A stretch of 19,856 nt of DNA. It comes from an uncultured Selenomonadales bacterium. Its GTDB lineage: Bacteria; Bacillota; Negativicutes; Selenomonadales; Selenomonadaceae. A program made the position numbers and the translations under genes. Where the stretch lies: contig CALFJE010000122.1 of NCBI GenBank assembly GCA_937877545.1, positions 1 to 19,856 of the forward strand, read 5' to 3'. Below are positions 6,923-15,066 of this stretch, in pieces (position 1 is the stretch's first letter; each line of letters starts with the position of its first letter). The notes beneath the pieces are model-generated. The model saw nothing but the letters and a program-made list of their open reading frames with translations, was not told the DNA's origin and searched no databases.

Positions 6923-6931
6923 ATTTTTTGC

Positions 6932-6961
6932 GCCCCCCACTTGCGGGGGCTGTTTTTTTTT
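6932..6961 (+). terminator. Intrinsic terminator overlapping the next promoter
   Basis: GCCCCC (6932-6937) pairs with GGGGGC (6945-6950), followed by TG and nine T. The loop and right arm contain the -35 sequence of the TAXI gene promoter. Confidence 0.85.
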
Positions 6962-6969
6962 GCTAAAAT
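6941..6969 (+). promoter_or_regulatory. Promoter of the TAXI lipoprotein gene
   Basis: TTGCGG (6941-6946), a 17-base spacer and TAAAAT (6964-6969) with TG at 6961-6962 form an extended -10 promoter. It is embedded in the terminator above and gives a leader of about 20 bases. Confidence 0.55.
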
Positions 6970-6996
6970 ACCACAAAAATACAGGGAGTGATTGAT

Positions 6997-7926
6997 ATGA
7001 AACGATTGACCGTAGCGGTGATGTTGCTCGCCTTAATCTGCGCGGCTTGCGGGGGCGAAAAGCAAACCTTTATCAATATCGCCACGGGCGGCACCGCCGG
7101 CACTTATTACCCCATAGGCGGAGCCTTAGCCGACATCCTCAATAAGTCGGGGCTAAATGCCGCCGCTCAATCCACCGGCGCCTCCGTCGCCAATATCAAT
7201 ATGCTCCGCGATAATCAAGTCGAACTTGCCATTGTCCAAAACGATATTACTTATTACGCCGTCAACGGTACTGAAATGTTCGAGGAAACGGGCAAGGTCG
7301 AAGGCTTAACCGCTATCGCCTCCCTCTACCCCGAAACTTGCCAATTCGTTGTCCGTCAAGACTCCGGCATAACGAGCATTGAACAACTCAAAGGCAAACG
7401 CGTAGCCGTCGGCGCGGCAGGCTCGGGCGCAGAGGCTAATGCCCGCCAAATCCTTCAAGCTTACGCCCTCACCTATGACGACCTCGACGAACAATTTCTC
7501 TCCTTCGCCGAGGGCGCCTATGCCCTCAAGGATAAAACCGTCGACGCCGCCTTTGTTACCGCAGGCTTCCCTACCGCCTCCGTTCAAGACGTCGCCTCTC
7601 AAAACCCCGTAACCGTCCTGCCCGTCGACACCGCGCACGCCAAAGCCCTCGCTGATAAATACCCCTTCTATTCTCAAGTCACCATCCCTGCCAATACCTA
7701 CGCAGGACAATCCTCCGACGTCCAATCCGTTTCCGTTATGGCTATCCTCGTCGCCAATTCCAAAATCAATGACCAACTCGGCGAACAAATCACCAACGCC
7801 ATCTTTAATAACCTCGATAAACTCCATAACGCTCACGCCGCCGCTAAAGCCATCTCCAAAGATTCTGCTCTCAACGCTTTAGAATTCATCTCCATCAACC
7901 CCGGCGCGAAGAAAGTATTGGAATGA
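6997..7926 (+). CDS. TAXI-family TRAP transporter solute-binding lipoprotein
   Basis: This 309-residue protein begins with a lipoprotein signal (MKRLTVAVMLLALICAAC) with the lipid-accepting Cys at residue 18. The mature protein matches the TAXI subfamily of periplasmic solute receptors. FINIATGGTAGTYYPIGGAL near the start is the family signature, followed by ASVANINMLRDNQVELAIVQND and, mid-protein, LKGKRVAVGAAGSGAEANARQIL. Such receptors feed a fused DctQM-type TRAP permease, but no permease gene is in the window, so this is an orphan receptor here. The start ATG at 6997 is preferred over GTG at 6988 because AGGGAG (6983-6988) is correctly spaced only for the ATG. The substrate is unknown (glutamate-like ligands are reported for some members). 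A bidirectional terminator separates it from the convergent kinase gene. Confidence 0.9.
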   Translation: MKRLTVAVMLLALICAACGGEKQTFINIATGGTAGTYYPIGGALADILNKSGLNAAAQSTGASVANINMLRDNQVELAIVQNDITYYAVNGTEMFEETGKVEGLTAIASLYPETCQFVVRQDSGITSIEQLKGKRVAVGAAGSGAEANARQILQAYALTYDDLDEQFLSFAEGAYALKDKTVDAAFVTAGFPTASVQDVASQNPVTVLPVDTAHAKALADKYPFYSQVTIPANTYAGQSSDVQSVSVMAILVANSKINDQLGEQITNAIFNNLDKLHNAHAAAKAISKDSALNALEFISINPGAKKVLE

Positions 7927-7937
7927 CAGTTACCTGA

Positions 7938-7975
7938 CAAAAAAAACTCCCCGCCGAGCGGGGCTGTTTTTTTTA
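7938..7975. terminator. Bidirectional terminator between convergent genes
   Basis: CCCCGC (7949-7954), loop CGA and GCGGGG (7958-7963) are flanked by an A-run (7939-7946) and a T-run (7967-7974). The hairpin can therefore stop the TAXI transcript on the plus strand and the kinase transcript on the minus strand. Confidence 0.85.
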
Positions 7976-7977
7976 TT

Positions 7978-9240
7978 TTAAATCTGCGCGGCTCGCATGA
8001 TAACCTCGAACTCGCTGCCTTGCCCTTCCTCCGAATGAACTTCGATTTGCCAACCGTGTCGCTTAACTATCTCCATGGCTATTGCTAAGCCTAAACCGTT
8101 GCCGCCGGCCGAACGCGATTTCTCTACCCGATAGAAACGCTCGAAGATTTTATCCCTGTCCTCCGCGCTGATTCCGATTCCCGTGTCCCAGACCGAAAAG
8201 CCTCGCGGTGTCAACTTGATTCCGACTGCGCCCTCCGACGTGTACTTTATCCCGTTGTCCATCAATATCAACGCCAACTGCTTTAAGCGTTGCTCATCGC
8301 ACGTGACCTCCCGCCGACTTAAATCGCTTAACAAGTCTAAGCCCTTCTTTTCCGCCAACGGCTTCATGACACGTACCACTTGCCCCAAGACCGCCGACAT
8401 CTCCACGCGCTCCATTTTGAGTTCCCAACGCCCGTTGTCGCTCCGCGCTATCTCCAAAAGCTCGCTGACCAGGTTGCTCATCTTTTTGACTTCGGATTTC
8501 ATGTCGGTCGCCACTTGCCGCAAGAACGGGTCGGCTAAGGCTTCGCCCATGAGCAATATTTCCGACGAGGCAAGCAATACCGCCAACGGCGTCCTAAGCT
8601 CGTGCGACGCGTCCGCCGCGAATTGCCTCTGCCGGTCGTACGCCTCCTTTATCGGCATTAACGCACGCCCCGCCATGAAATAGCCGCCCACGCTCGACAG
8701 CACGATTGCTATCACGCCCAAAACCACTTGCGCGTAGGTCGCCTTCCGTAAGCCGCTGTAAAGTACCGTCACGTCTTTGCCGACGTATAAAATCTGCGCG
8801 GTCGACGCGGTGATTATGCGCTTGGAAGTCATCATGACGGTTGAAAGCCGCCCCGATTCGTTGGTGTGCTGGAAAACTTCAACCTCGCCCTCGTCGATTC
8901 GCCAATCCTCTATCACGTCAAGCACAAACGGCTCCAAGCGGAAAGACGCCCGCTCAAAGCGCACCAAGTGCATATCCTCATCGAAGATATAAAAAAACAA
9001 GCGGTCGTTGACGGACTTGTAATAGCGATTCTCGTCGACGACGGCGTAGGGATTTTGCAGGTAGAAAATCTGCGCCTCTGCAACCCCGTTGGCGGCGTCG
9101 GACAGCTCCTGCGCCTGCTCGGAGAACATCGACCAATTCATTGCCATGTGCACCACGAAGATTAAAATCGCCAGGAACAGGCACATGATTAGCGCGTAGG
9201 CAAAGGCAAGCTGCCGCCGACTCCTGCCGAATACTTCCAT
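7978..9240 (-). CDS. Membrane sensor histidine kinase (OmpR-type partner)
   Basis: This 420-residue kinase has two membrane segments (about 11-34 and 170-190) around an extracytoplasmic sensor domain of about 130 residues. A cytoplasmic part follows with the dimerisation/phosphoacceptor helix SHELRTPLA (His213) and an HATPase domain. The N box is around MDNGIKY (Asn339), then WDTGIG (about 361-366), FERFYR and NGLGLA (391-396). All ATP-binding motifs look intact. There is no distinct HAMP domain; the second membrane helix runs nearly straight into the His helix. The ATG at 9240 is 5 bases after the stop of the response regulator gene, so they form one operon. The signal is unknown; the convergent TAXI gene may be a target or partner, which is inference only. 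Confidence 0.9.
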   Translation of the reverse strand: MEVFGRSRRQLAFAYALIMCLFLAILIFVVHMAMNWSMFSEQAQELSDAANGVAEAQIFYLQNPYAVVDENRYYKSVNDRLFFYIFDEDMHLVRFERASFRLEPFVLDVIEDWRIDEGEVEVFQHTNESGRLSTVMMTSKRIITASTAQILYVGKDVTVLYSGLRKATYAQVVLGVIAIVLSSVGGYFMAGRALMPIKEAYDRQRQFAADASHELRTPLAVLLASSEILLMGEALADPFLRQVATDMKSEVKKMSNLVSELLEIARSDNGRWELKMERVEMSAVLGQVVRVMKPLAEKKGLDLLSDLSRREVTCDEQRLKQLALILMDNGIKYTSEGAVGIKLTPRGFSVWDTGIGISAEDRDKIFERFYRVEKSRSAGGNGLGLAIAMEIVKRHGWQIEVHSEEGQGSEFEVIMRAAQI

Positions 9241-9245
9241 GAGGT

Positions 9246-9920
9246 TTAAGCCTCAAGACGATAGCCGATGCCGCGCACAGTCTTAATCGCAATGCGCCCG
9301 TCTACCTCCGTCAACTTCTTGCGCAAAATCTTCATGTACGAATCGATATTGTTGGAGGTGATGTCGCGCTCCAAGCCCCATATGCGGTCGAGGATAATGT
9401 CACGCGGCACAACCACGCCCAAATTCTGCGCGAGCAGGTCGAAGATTTGGAATTCACGCGGCGACAGCTGAATAACCTGGTCTTTGCGCATGAGGACTTT
9501 GGTCGTGCGATTGAGCGTGAAGTCGCCGATTTCGATAACCTCTTGCTGAATCTTTTGCGTGGAGCGTCTGCCCAAAGCACGGAGCCGCGCAAGCAATTCG
9601 TCGAATTCAAAGGGCTTTATCAGATAATCGTCCGCGCCCGCGTCGAGCCCGAGCACTCTGTCCTCCACCGTGTCTTTCGCCGTCAGCATGATTATTGCAC
9701 GTTCGTAGCCCGCCTCGCGCAATTGCCGGCAAGCCTCCAAGCCCGTCACGTTCGGCATCATCCAATCCAATATAAGTATGTCGTACTCCGAGTACATCGC
9801 GTATTCAAAAATGTCCGCGCCGTTGGTTATCCATTCCACGTTGAACTTGTTCTGCGCCAGCATGTACTCAATCAGTTTGCCGAGGCGAGCGTCGTCTTCG
9901 GCGAGCAATATCCTCATCAT
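9246..9920 (-). CDS. OmpR/PhoB-type response regulator
   Basis: This 224-residue protein has a receiver domain followed by a winged-helix DNA-binding domain. The receiver has an acidic pair EDD near the start, phospho-acceptor Asp in LILDWMMP (residue 52 from the chosen start), conserved Thr in MLTAKD and Lys in YLIKPF (residue 102). The effector part contains LSPREFQIFDLLAQN, a DITSNNIDSYMKILRKKL recognition region and a C-terminal VRGIGYRLE hairpin. Several start codons are close together (TTG 9929, ATG 9926, ATG 9920, ATG 9917). GGGAG at 9930-9934 is best spaced for ATG 9920. Pairing with the kinase encoded next is near certain from gene order. Targets are unknown. Confidence 0.92.
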   Translation of the reverse strand: MMRILLAEDDARLGKLIEYMLAQNKFNVEWITNGADIFEYAMYSEYDILILDWMMPNVTGLEACRQLREAGYERAIIMLTAKDTVEDRVLGLDAGADDYLIKPFEFDELLARLRALGRRSTQKIQQEVIEIGDFTLNRTTKVLMRKDQVIQLSPREFQIFDLLAQNLGVVVPRDIILDRIWGLERDITSNNIDSYMKILRKKLTEVDGRIAIKTVRGIGYRLEA

Positions 9921-9947
9921 CTGCATCAACTCCCAACTTTTTTCATG

Positions 9948-9976
9948 ATTATAACAGGTATCGCCGAAAAGTACAA
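9948..9976 (-). promoter_or_regulatory. Promoter of the two-component operon
   Basis: On the minus strand TTGTAC (9976-9971), a 17-base spacer and a perfect TATAAT (9953-9948) lie about 30 bases before the regulator start. The leader would be about 20 bases. Confidence 0.6.
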
Positions 9977-10017
9977 AGCCCTTTTATTCCCCCTTTTCAT
10001 AAAGCGCGGAATTTGTT

Positions 10018-10063
10018 TAACTTTTCTTTGCTCACCCAAAGAAAAGTTACAAAAGAAAGGGTG
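10018..10063. repeat. Dispersed hairpin element, copy 1
   Basis: A 13-bp stem (10018-10030 with 10037-10049; core AACTTTTCTTTG and CAAAGAAAAGTT) closes a 6-base loop CTCACC. It is followed by ACAAAAGAAA and GGGTG. The loop bases CACC (10033-10036) can pair with GGTG (10060-10063). A second copy lies at 19804-19852. Sequences of this general type recur between genes in many bacterial genomes. Confidence 0.8.
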
Positions 10064-10070
10064 CCTCGCA

Positions 10071-10181
10071 GGGGCGAAAGTCCATGCCCCGCACTTGGAA
10101 ATGATTTTAAGCTCCTGTGCGCCGACGGTATTTGCATCACGCAAATGCGTCGGCGAGGGAGCCGTCATCCATGACGGCTCC
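10071..10181. other. Three consecutive hairpins before mrdA
   Basis: This part of the 336-base gap between the divergent regulator and mrdA genes holds three hairpins. The first is GGGGC (10071-10075) with GCCCC (10086-10090). The second is CGCCGACG (10120-10127) with CGTCGGCG (10148-10155), enclosing ATTTGC (10130-10135) with GCAAAT (10141-10146). The third is a perfect 11-bp stem GGAGCCGTCAT (10158-10168) with ATGACGGCTCC (10171-10181) around only 2 bases. None is directly followed by a T-run. They lie upstream of the mrdA promoter and so probably outside its transcript. Confidence 0.65.
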
Positions 10182-10207
10182 AAAGTTCGCGATTTTTGTT
10201 GCGTATG

Positions 10208-10235
10208 TTGCGCCGCCCTTGAAACGTGTTATAAT
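10208..10235 (+). promoter_or_regulatory. Promoter of the mrdA operon
   Basis: TTGCGC (10208-10213), a 16-base spacer and TATAAT (10230-10235), preceded by TG at 10227-10228, make an extended -10 promoter. It lies 31 bases before the start codon. Confidence 0.6.
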
Positions 10236-10265
10236 CGCCGCGAGGCAACGTAAGGAGGCTTGTAA

Positions 10266-12074
10266 GTGATAGACAACTCTAACAACGGGGAAGAATATAT
10301 CGGGCGACTCAAACCTTTGGCGATAATGGTGACGCTGGTTATCGGGATACTGATAGCGCGGGTCGGCTACCTGCAGATATACGACGGGGAATATTACGCG
10401 CACCTTGCCGACGGGAACAGGATACGGATAATCCCGTCAATGGCACCGAGGGGGACTTTCTACGACCGCAACGGACAGCTCTTGGTTACGAATCGCCCCG
10501 GCTTTACGGTGTCGCTCCTGCCGCTCACCGAGCCGATTAAGCCCGAAGTCGTCGAGCGCGTCGCCAAGCTCCTCAACGTCCCGCTGGAAGAGATTCAGCA
10601 AAAAATATCGGTACATTCGGGCTTCGACCCCATACGCATTCGCCCCGACGTCACGCAAGACATCGTTACGATAATCGAGGAGCAAAAGTCGCTTTATCCC
10701 GGCGTCGTGATTGAAGTTCAGCCGATACGCAATTATCAGCTCAAGCAGGAGGGCGCACATACCTTCGGCTACGTCAGCGAAATTTCGGACGCGGAGCTTG
10801 AGGCTAAAAAAGACCAGGGCTACAAGTCGGGTGACATCGTGGGCAAGTTCGGCTTGGAGCGCATTTACGATAGAGAAATTCGCGGCGAAAACGGCGGCGA
10901 GCAAGTCGAGGTCGACGTTGCGGGCAAACCCGTTCAAATCCTCGGCAAGAAGGAGCCTAAGCCCGGCTACGACTTGATATTGACGATAGACAAAGATTTG
11001 CAGGAGGCGGCGGAGAAAGCCGTTGACGACATGTTGGCGCAGTTGAGTTGCAACGCGGCGGCGGCTGTCGTGCTCAATCCGCAGACGGGCGAAGTACTTG
11101 CGTTGGTAAGTCGTCCCGCCTTCGACCCCAATCTTTTCGCGCACGGCATATCGACCAAGGACTGGAACGCCATTAACAGCAACCCTTATCACCCCATGGA
11201 CAACAAGGCGATCACCGGCGAATACCCGCCCGGCTCCACGTTTAAGATTGTGACGGGCACGGCGGCGTTGGCTACGGGCAGAGTCGCGCCCGACGAGCTG
11301 ATTTTCGACAGCGGCACGCACTGGCTCGTTCCCAAGGGCAATGCGGGCGGCGAGGCTCTCGGCTGGCTGGATTTTCATACGGCACTGTCGCATTCGGATA
11401 ACGTCTACTTTTACGAGATGGGCAATCGTTTGGGCGCGGACTTGCTGGAAAGTTATGCGCGTATGTTCGGGCTTGGCAGTGTCACGGGAATTGATTTGCC
11501 CTACGAATCGCCGGGGCTTGCCGATTGGAAGGAATACAAGTGGGACGTTTACGGCGACGAATTTTATTTGTCGGAGATAATGGACGCGGCAATAGGGCAG
11601 GGCTTCAACCTGGTGACGCCGTTGCAAGCGGCAATGGTAATGGGCGAGATAGCGGCGAACGGCAAACGTTTCAAGCCGCATTTGGTACGGCAAATCGTCA
11701 CGCAGGACAAGGAAGTCGTCCGCGACTTTCAGCCCGAATTGGTCGGCACGTTGCAAGTTGAGCCGTGGGTTATCGAGCTGGTACAATCGGGCTTGCACGA
11801 CGTTACTGTCAACGGCACGGCGGCGAGGAACTTTATCGGCTTCCCCTACGACATAGCGGGCAAGACGGGCACCGCCGAAAATTCGCAGGGCACCGACCAC
11901 GGTTGGTTTGTAGGCTACGGACCCTTTGATTATCCGACGATAAGCGTTGCGGTGATTGTGGAGCAGGGCGGCTTCGGCGCGAGTTCGGCTGTCCCGATTG
12001 GGCGACAGATTATGGAGGCGGCGTTCAATCTTCAAGTTCAGCGCGGGGAATTGGCTCCGCCGCAAGCGAGGTGA
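10266..12074 (+). CDS. mrdA: Penicillin-binding protein 2 (elongasome transpeptidase)
   Basis: This 602-residue class B penicillin-binding protein cross-links peptidoglycan during cell elongation with RodA, outside the cytoplasmic membrane. It has one membrane anchor (about 16-36), then the dimerisation/pedestal domain beginning around PRGTFYDRNGQLL (61-73). The transpeptidase domain shows the three active-site motifs: STFK (Ser324, Lys327), SDN (377-379) and KTGT (533-536). Length is close to the usual 600-630. The start is GTG at 10266, placed 7 bases after AAGGAGG. pth follows after 4 bases, so they are cotranscribed. The long open frame antisense to this gene is a composition artefact. 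Confidence 0.95.
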   Translation: MIDNSNNGEEYIGRLKPLAIMVTLVIGILIARVGYLQIYDGEYYAHLADGNRIRIIPSMAPRGTFYDRNGQLLVTNRPGFTVSLLPLTEPIKPEVVERVAKLLNVPLEEIQQKISVHSGFDPIRIRPDVTQDIVTIIEEQKSLYPGVVIEVQPIRNYQLKQEGAHTFGYVSEISDAELEAKKDQGYKSGDIVGKFGLERIYDREIRGENGGEQVEVDVAGKPVQILGKKEPKPGYDLILTIDKDLQEAAEKAVDDMLAQLSCNAAAAVVLNPQTGEVLALVSRPAFDPNLFAHGISTKDWNAINSNPYHPMDNKAITGEYPPGSTFKIVTGTAALATGRVAPDELIFDSGTHWLVPKGNAGGEALGWLDFHTALSHSDNVYFYEMGNRLGADLLESYARMFGLGSVTGIDLPYESPGLADWKEYKWDVYGDEFYLSEIMDAAIGQGFNLVTPLQAAMVMGEIAANGKRFKPHLVRQIVTQDKEVVRDFQPELVGTLQVEPWVIELVQSGLHDVTVNGTAARNFIGFPYDIAGKTGTAENSQGTDHGWFVGYGPFDYPTISVAVIVEQGGFGASSAVPIGRQIMEAAFNLQVQRGELAPPQAR

Positions 12075-12078
12075 CATC

Positions 12079-12669
12079 ATGAAGATATTCGCAGGCTTGG
12101 GCAACCCGACGCCCGAATACGCCGCGACCAAGCACAACGTCGGCTTTATGTTGGCTGACAGGTTAGCCGCGCACCTCGACGCCGCGCCTTGGCACGAGCG
12201 ATTTAACGCGCTTATCGCCGAGGCTTTCTTTGGCGGTGAAAAAATTCTAATCGTCAAGCCGCAGACGTTCATGAACTTGAGCGGGGAGGCGGTCGCTCCG
12301 ATTATGAATTTTTATAAAATCGACGTTCAAAATCTGATTGTCGCGCATGACGATATGGATTTGCCGCTCGGAATGATACGCTTGCGTCCCAAGGGCAGCG
12401 GCGGAGGACATCGGGGCGTTGCGTCGATTATTCAACATCTGGGCTATCAGAATTTCCCTCGCGTGCGGATCGGCGTGGGGCGTCCGCCCGATAATTGGAC
12501 GGTTAATCACCACGTGCTAAGCCCCTTCACGCCCGAAGATTCCGCGCAGATTGGCAAGACTTTGGAGGAGCTTATCCCCGCCGTGGAGTGTATCTTTACC
12601 GAGGGCATCGACGCCGCCATGAACAAATTCAATCCGAAACGCAAAAAACAGGAGGAGGCTTTAACTTGA
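12079..12669 (+). CDS. pth: Peptidyl-tRNA hydrolase
   Basis: This 196-residue enzyme frees tRNA from peptidyl-tRNA that drops off the ribosome. It carries the family residues: GLGNP (Asn9), KHNVGF with the catalytic His19, FMNLSG (Asn66) and AHDDMDLP (Asp91/92). The glycine loop reads GSGGGHRGV. At the position where the E. coli enzyme has Asn114 (GGHNG), this protein has Arg. The start is ATG at 12079, just after the mrdA stop, with GAGGTGA as ribosome site. The stop TGA overlaps the TTG start of the next gene by 3 bases, so the next gene is probably translationally coupled. Confidence 0.95.
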   Translation: MKIFAGLGNPTPEYAATKHNVGFMLADRLAAHLDAAPWHERFNALIAEAFFGGEKILIVKPQTFMNLSGEAVAPIMNFYKIDVQNLIVAHDDMDLPLGMIRLRPKGSGGGHRGVASIIQHLGYQNFPRVRIGVGRPPDNWTVNHHVLSPFTPEDSAQIGKTLEELIPAVECIFTEGIDAAMNKFNPKRKKQEEALT

Positions 12670-13808
12670 CGGACGAACAATTTAAGGAGCTCAACGGCAA
12701 GCTCGACGCGCTCAACGCCAACTTGACGCGCAAGCACGCCGAGGAATTCCAATGGGCGAACGCCATAATGAATCGGCAGGTCGGCTTTGAAAATCGTCTT
12801 GGACTTGATACTCAGCCGCGCCAATTTATCCCGTATTATCATCCCACGCTTACGCCAATGCACGGCTATCCTGCAGTCTTTAATCAGTACGGCGAGCCGA
12901 TGCAAATTTTTTTTATCAGTGACCGTGAATTTGCTCATAAGCCCAATACAGGGCGGTCGCGCTACATTCTTTGGGACAGATACAATTACGGCAACGAAAC
13001 GCACTTTTATACCCACGACGAAATTTTTCGCACGGTCGGCAAGCCCAAGAGACGTTTCGCCATGCTTTTGGAGCCGCATACGATTAAGCCGCAATCCTAT
13101 GTCAACGTCTTGAAGCACAAGGATTATATCGAAAAGAACTTCGCTCTGCTTTTCACTTACAATGCCCAACTCCTTGCCAACATCAAGAATGCCCGTTTTG
13201 TGGCTTTCGCCGCAGTTGTATGGTATGGAACCAATACGGGGGGGGGTATGGCTGACGCAATAAGGTCCGGCCTGCCCGGTGTCGACGCGCCAAAACAATT
13301 CGTCATCTCGCCCGAAAACTACAAGCATAAGACCAAAGACGTTTCGATAATCGCGTCGCAAAAGGAATTGTGTCGGATGCATTTGGTAAGGAAAAAGCTG
13401 GCGTTCAAGTGCAAAAACGAATCGCTTGCCGACACTTACGGAAAATTTGACGGCGGGGCTTACTGTGAGATAGAGGAGCCGTTTGAAAAGTATCGCTACT
13501 CAATCGTCGTCGAGAACGGTATCGAGCCGTTTTACTTCACCGAAAAGATTATGAACTGCTTCGCCGCCCAGACGATACCGATTTACTTGGGCGCGACCGA
13601 AATTGGCAGATTCTTCAACACCGACGGGATAATTCAAATCGGGCTTGAAGACTGCGACCACATTGAGAATATCCTTAAGCGTTGCACCGTCGAGGAGTAC
13701 GAACGCCGCTTGCCCGCCGTGTTGGACAATTTCCGTCGCGCTATGGCGAGCATGAATCAGACGCGCTTCGACGATATGTACGTCAACTATATCAAAGGCA
13801 AATTTTAA
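12666..13808 (+). CDS. Family 10 glycosyltransferase (fucosyltransferase-like), G9 tract
   Basis: This 380-residue protein matches glycosyltransferase family 10, the alpha-1,3/1,4-fucosyltransferases that transfer fucose from GDP-fucose to surface glycans. The signature is in the C-terminal half: YRYSIVVENGIEPFYFTEKI, then NCFAAQTIPIYLGATEIGRF. Upstream is DVSIIASQKELCRMHLVRKK, also typical of the family. The first 35 residues form a charged helix. The start is TTG at 12666 behind GGAGGAGG, overlapping the pth stop. At 13238-13246 nine G in a row encode Thr-Gly-Gly-Gly. One extra G leads to TGA three codons later, and one fewer leads to TAA five codons later. The present length is in frame (ON). 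The acceptor is unknown; lipopolysaccharide or another surface glycan is likely by family habit. Confidence 0.85.
   Translation: MTDEQFKELNGKLDALNANLTRKHAEEFQWANAIMNRQVGFENRLGLDTQPRQFIPYYHPTLTPMHGYPAVFNQYGEPMQIFFISDREFAHKPNTGRSRYILWDRYNYGNETHFYTHDEIFRTVGKPKRRFAMLLEPHTIKPQSYVNVLKHKDYIEKNFALLFTYNAQLLANIKNARFVAFAAVVWYGTNTGGGMADAIRSGLPGVDAPKQFVISPENYKHKTKDVSIIASQKELCRMHLVRKKLAFKCKNESLADTYGKFDGGAYCEIEEPFEKYRYSIVVENGIEPFYFTEKIMNCFAAQTIPIYLGATEIGRFFNTDGIIQIGLEDCDHIENILKRCTVEEYERRLPAVLDNFRRAMASMNQTRFDDMYVNYIKGKF
13238..13246 (+). repeat. Homopolymeric G9 tract inside the glycosyltransferase gene
   Basis: Nine consecutive G lie about 57% from the end of the gene, upstream of the GDP-fucose-binding motif. 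Slippage by one base in either direction stops translation before the catalytic C-terminal half. Confidence 0.9.
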
Positions 13809-13824
13809 ATTTGGGGGGCGGCGG

Positions 13825-15066
13825 ATGAGCAAAAGAATCACGGCGTTAATCGCTGACGAACGCGGCAATATCTTCGACGAGCCGACGGCGGAGGGCGCGG
13901 GGCGGGTCGGCAATAAAATCGTCAAGCTCAAGCCCGAAGACTTAATCAAGCTGCCCGACAGCGCGGACTTGATGTATTTACCTGCGCGGAGTGCATTGGG
14001 CTTTCGACGCGGGGAAATTGTTCACTTGCAAGGGCGGGCGGTGTCTGCGATATTGCCGCAAGGCTACACAAGAACACATTTGCCGGCGTTTGAAAGTACC
14101 TTGAACGCGCCGCCTTTGCCGCTGTACGGCTACACCGCCGTCGTGCTGTATAAGGACGAGTTGCACGCCGCCGCGCTCTACACCGACGAGAATCACAAAT
14201 GGAACCCCGCTCATTACAACACCCGCGATTTGCCCAAGCGGATTCGGCGCGTCAAGCGGGATTTGCCCGATAATCGGATTGTGGCGCAGGTGGCTAAGTG
14301 TTCGCTCAAGTGGCATTGCCTGACCGCGCAGAATTTATTTTACGGGCGTTGGGAGTGCGGAGTGCCGACGTCGCCGACGTGTAACGCCAACTGTTTGGGT
14401 TGCATATCGTTGCAAGCGGCGGAGTGTTGTCCCAGCCCGCAGAGCCGCATCACCTTTAAGCCGACGGTCGAGGAGATAGCTGACGTTGGGATTTATCACC
14501 TGACGCACGCCGACGAGGGCATTATCAGCTTCGGGCAGGGTTGCGAGGGCGAGCCTTCCCTTATGGCGGAGACAATCTGCGCGGCTGTCAAAAAGATTCG
14601 TTCGGCGACTAATCGCGGGCAGATAAACATCAACACCAACGCGGGCTTCACCGACGGCATTAAGCGGCTCGTCGACGCGGGGCTTGACAGTATGCGCGTG
14701 TCGATTATCAGCGCGGACGCCGCCAACTATCAACGCTATTACCGCGCAGGCTACACGCTTGATAACGTCAAGGCGTCGATTCGCTATGCCTTAGCCGGCG
14801 GCGTGCACGTGTCGCTGAATATGCTCTACATGCCGGGCTTTAACGACAGGGCGGCGGAGCTTGCGGCGTGGAAGGCTTTCCTTACGGAGTTGCCCACGCA
14901 GATGATTCAAGTCCGCAATCTGAACTACGACCCCGACGAATTTTTTAAGGTCATGCCGCCCGACGATAATTTTATCGGCACCAAAGAATTCCTCCGCGAG
15001 CTTGAGGCGTCATTCCCGAACTTAACGATTGGCAACTTCAGTCATTATTTAGGAATTAGGAATTAG
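13825..15066 (+). CDS. Radical SAM protein
   Basis: This 413-residue protein carries the radical SAM cluster motif CNANCLGC (Cys186, Cys190, Cys193), which binds a 4Fe-4S cluster and S-adenosylmethionine. It also has the SAM-barrel features GQGCEGEPSL and, later, MRVSIISA and VHVSLNMLYMPGF. Residues 1-150 form an extra N-terminal domain with no obvious motif. The substrate is unknown. The start is ATG at 13825; the ribosome site is unusual, only a G-rich GGGGGGCGGCGG. It follows the glycosyltransferase gene by 16 bases and is probably the last gene of the mrdA operon. The last five codons and stop (LGIRN) are made by an intergenic heptamer repeat (15049-15069), so the original C-terminus has been altered. 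Confidence 0.85.
   Translation: MSKRITALIADERGNIFDEPTAEGAGRVGNKIVKLKPEDLIKLPDSADLMYLPARSALGFRRGEIVHLQGRAVSAILPQGYTRTHLPAFESTLNAPPLPLYGYTAVVLYKDELHAAALYTDENHKWNPAHYNTRDLPKRIRRVKRDLPDNRIVAQVAKCSLKWHCLTAQNLFYGRWECGVPTSPTCNANCLGCISLQAAECCPSPQSRITFKPTVEEIADVGIYHLTHADEGIISFGQGCEGEPSLMAETICAAVKKIRSATNRGQININTNAGFTDGIKRLVDAGLDSMRVSIISADAANYQRYYRAGYTLDNVKASIRYALAGGVHVSLNMLYMPGFNDRAAELAAWKAFLTELPTQMIQVRNLNYDPDEFFKVMPPDDNFIGTKEFLRELEASFPNLTIGNFSHYLGIRN

Noticed and set aside
10120..10200. Intrinsic terminator or riboswitch before mrdA
   Set aside because: The strong hairpins lack a T-run and lie upstream of the likely mrdA promoter, so they are not in its leader.
10437..12272. Long open frame on the minus strand opposite mrdA
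   Set aside because: It mirrors the codon bias of mrdA, has no ribosome site and its product has no recognisable domain.
13813..13818. Six-G run before the radical SAM start as a second phase-variable tract
   Set aside because: It is short and lies outside a coding frame in the ribosome-site region; slippage effects would be slight.
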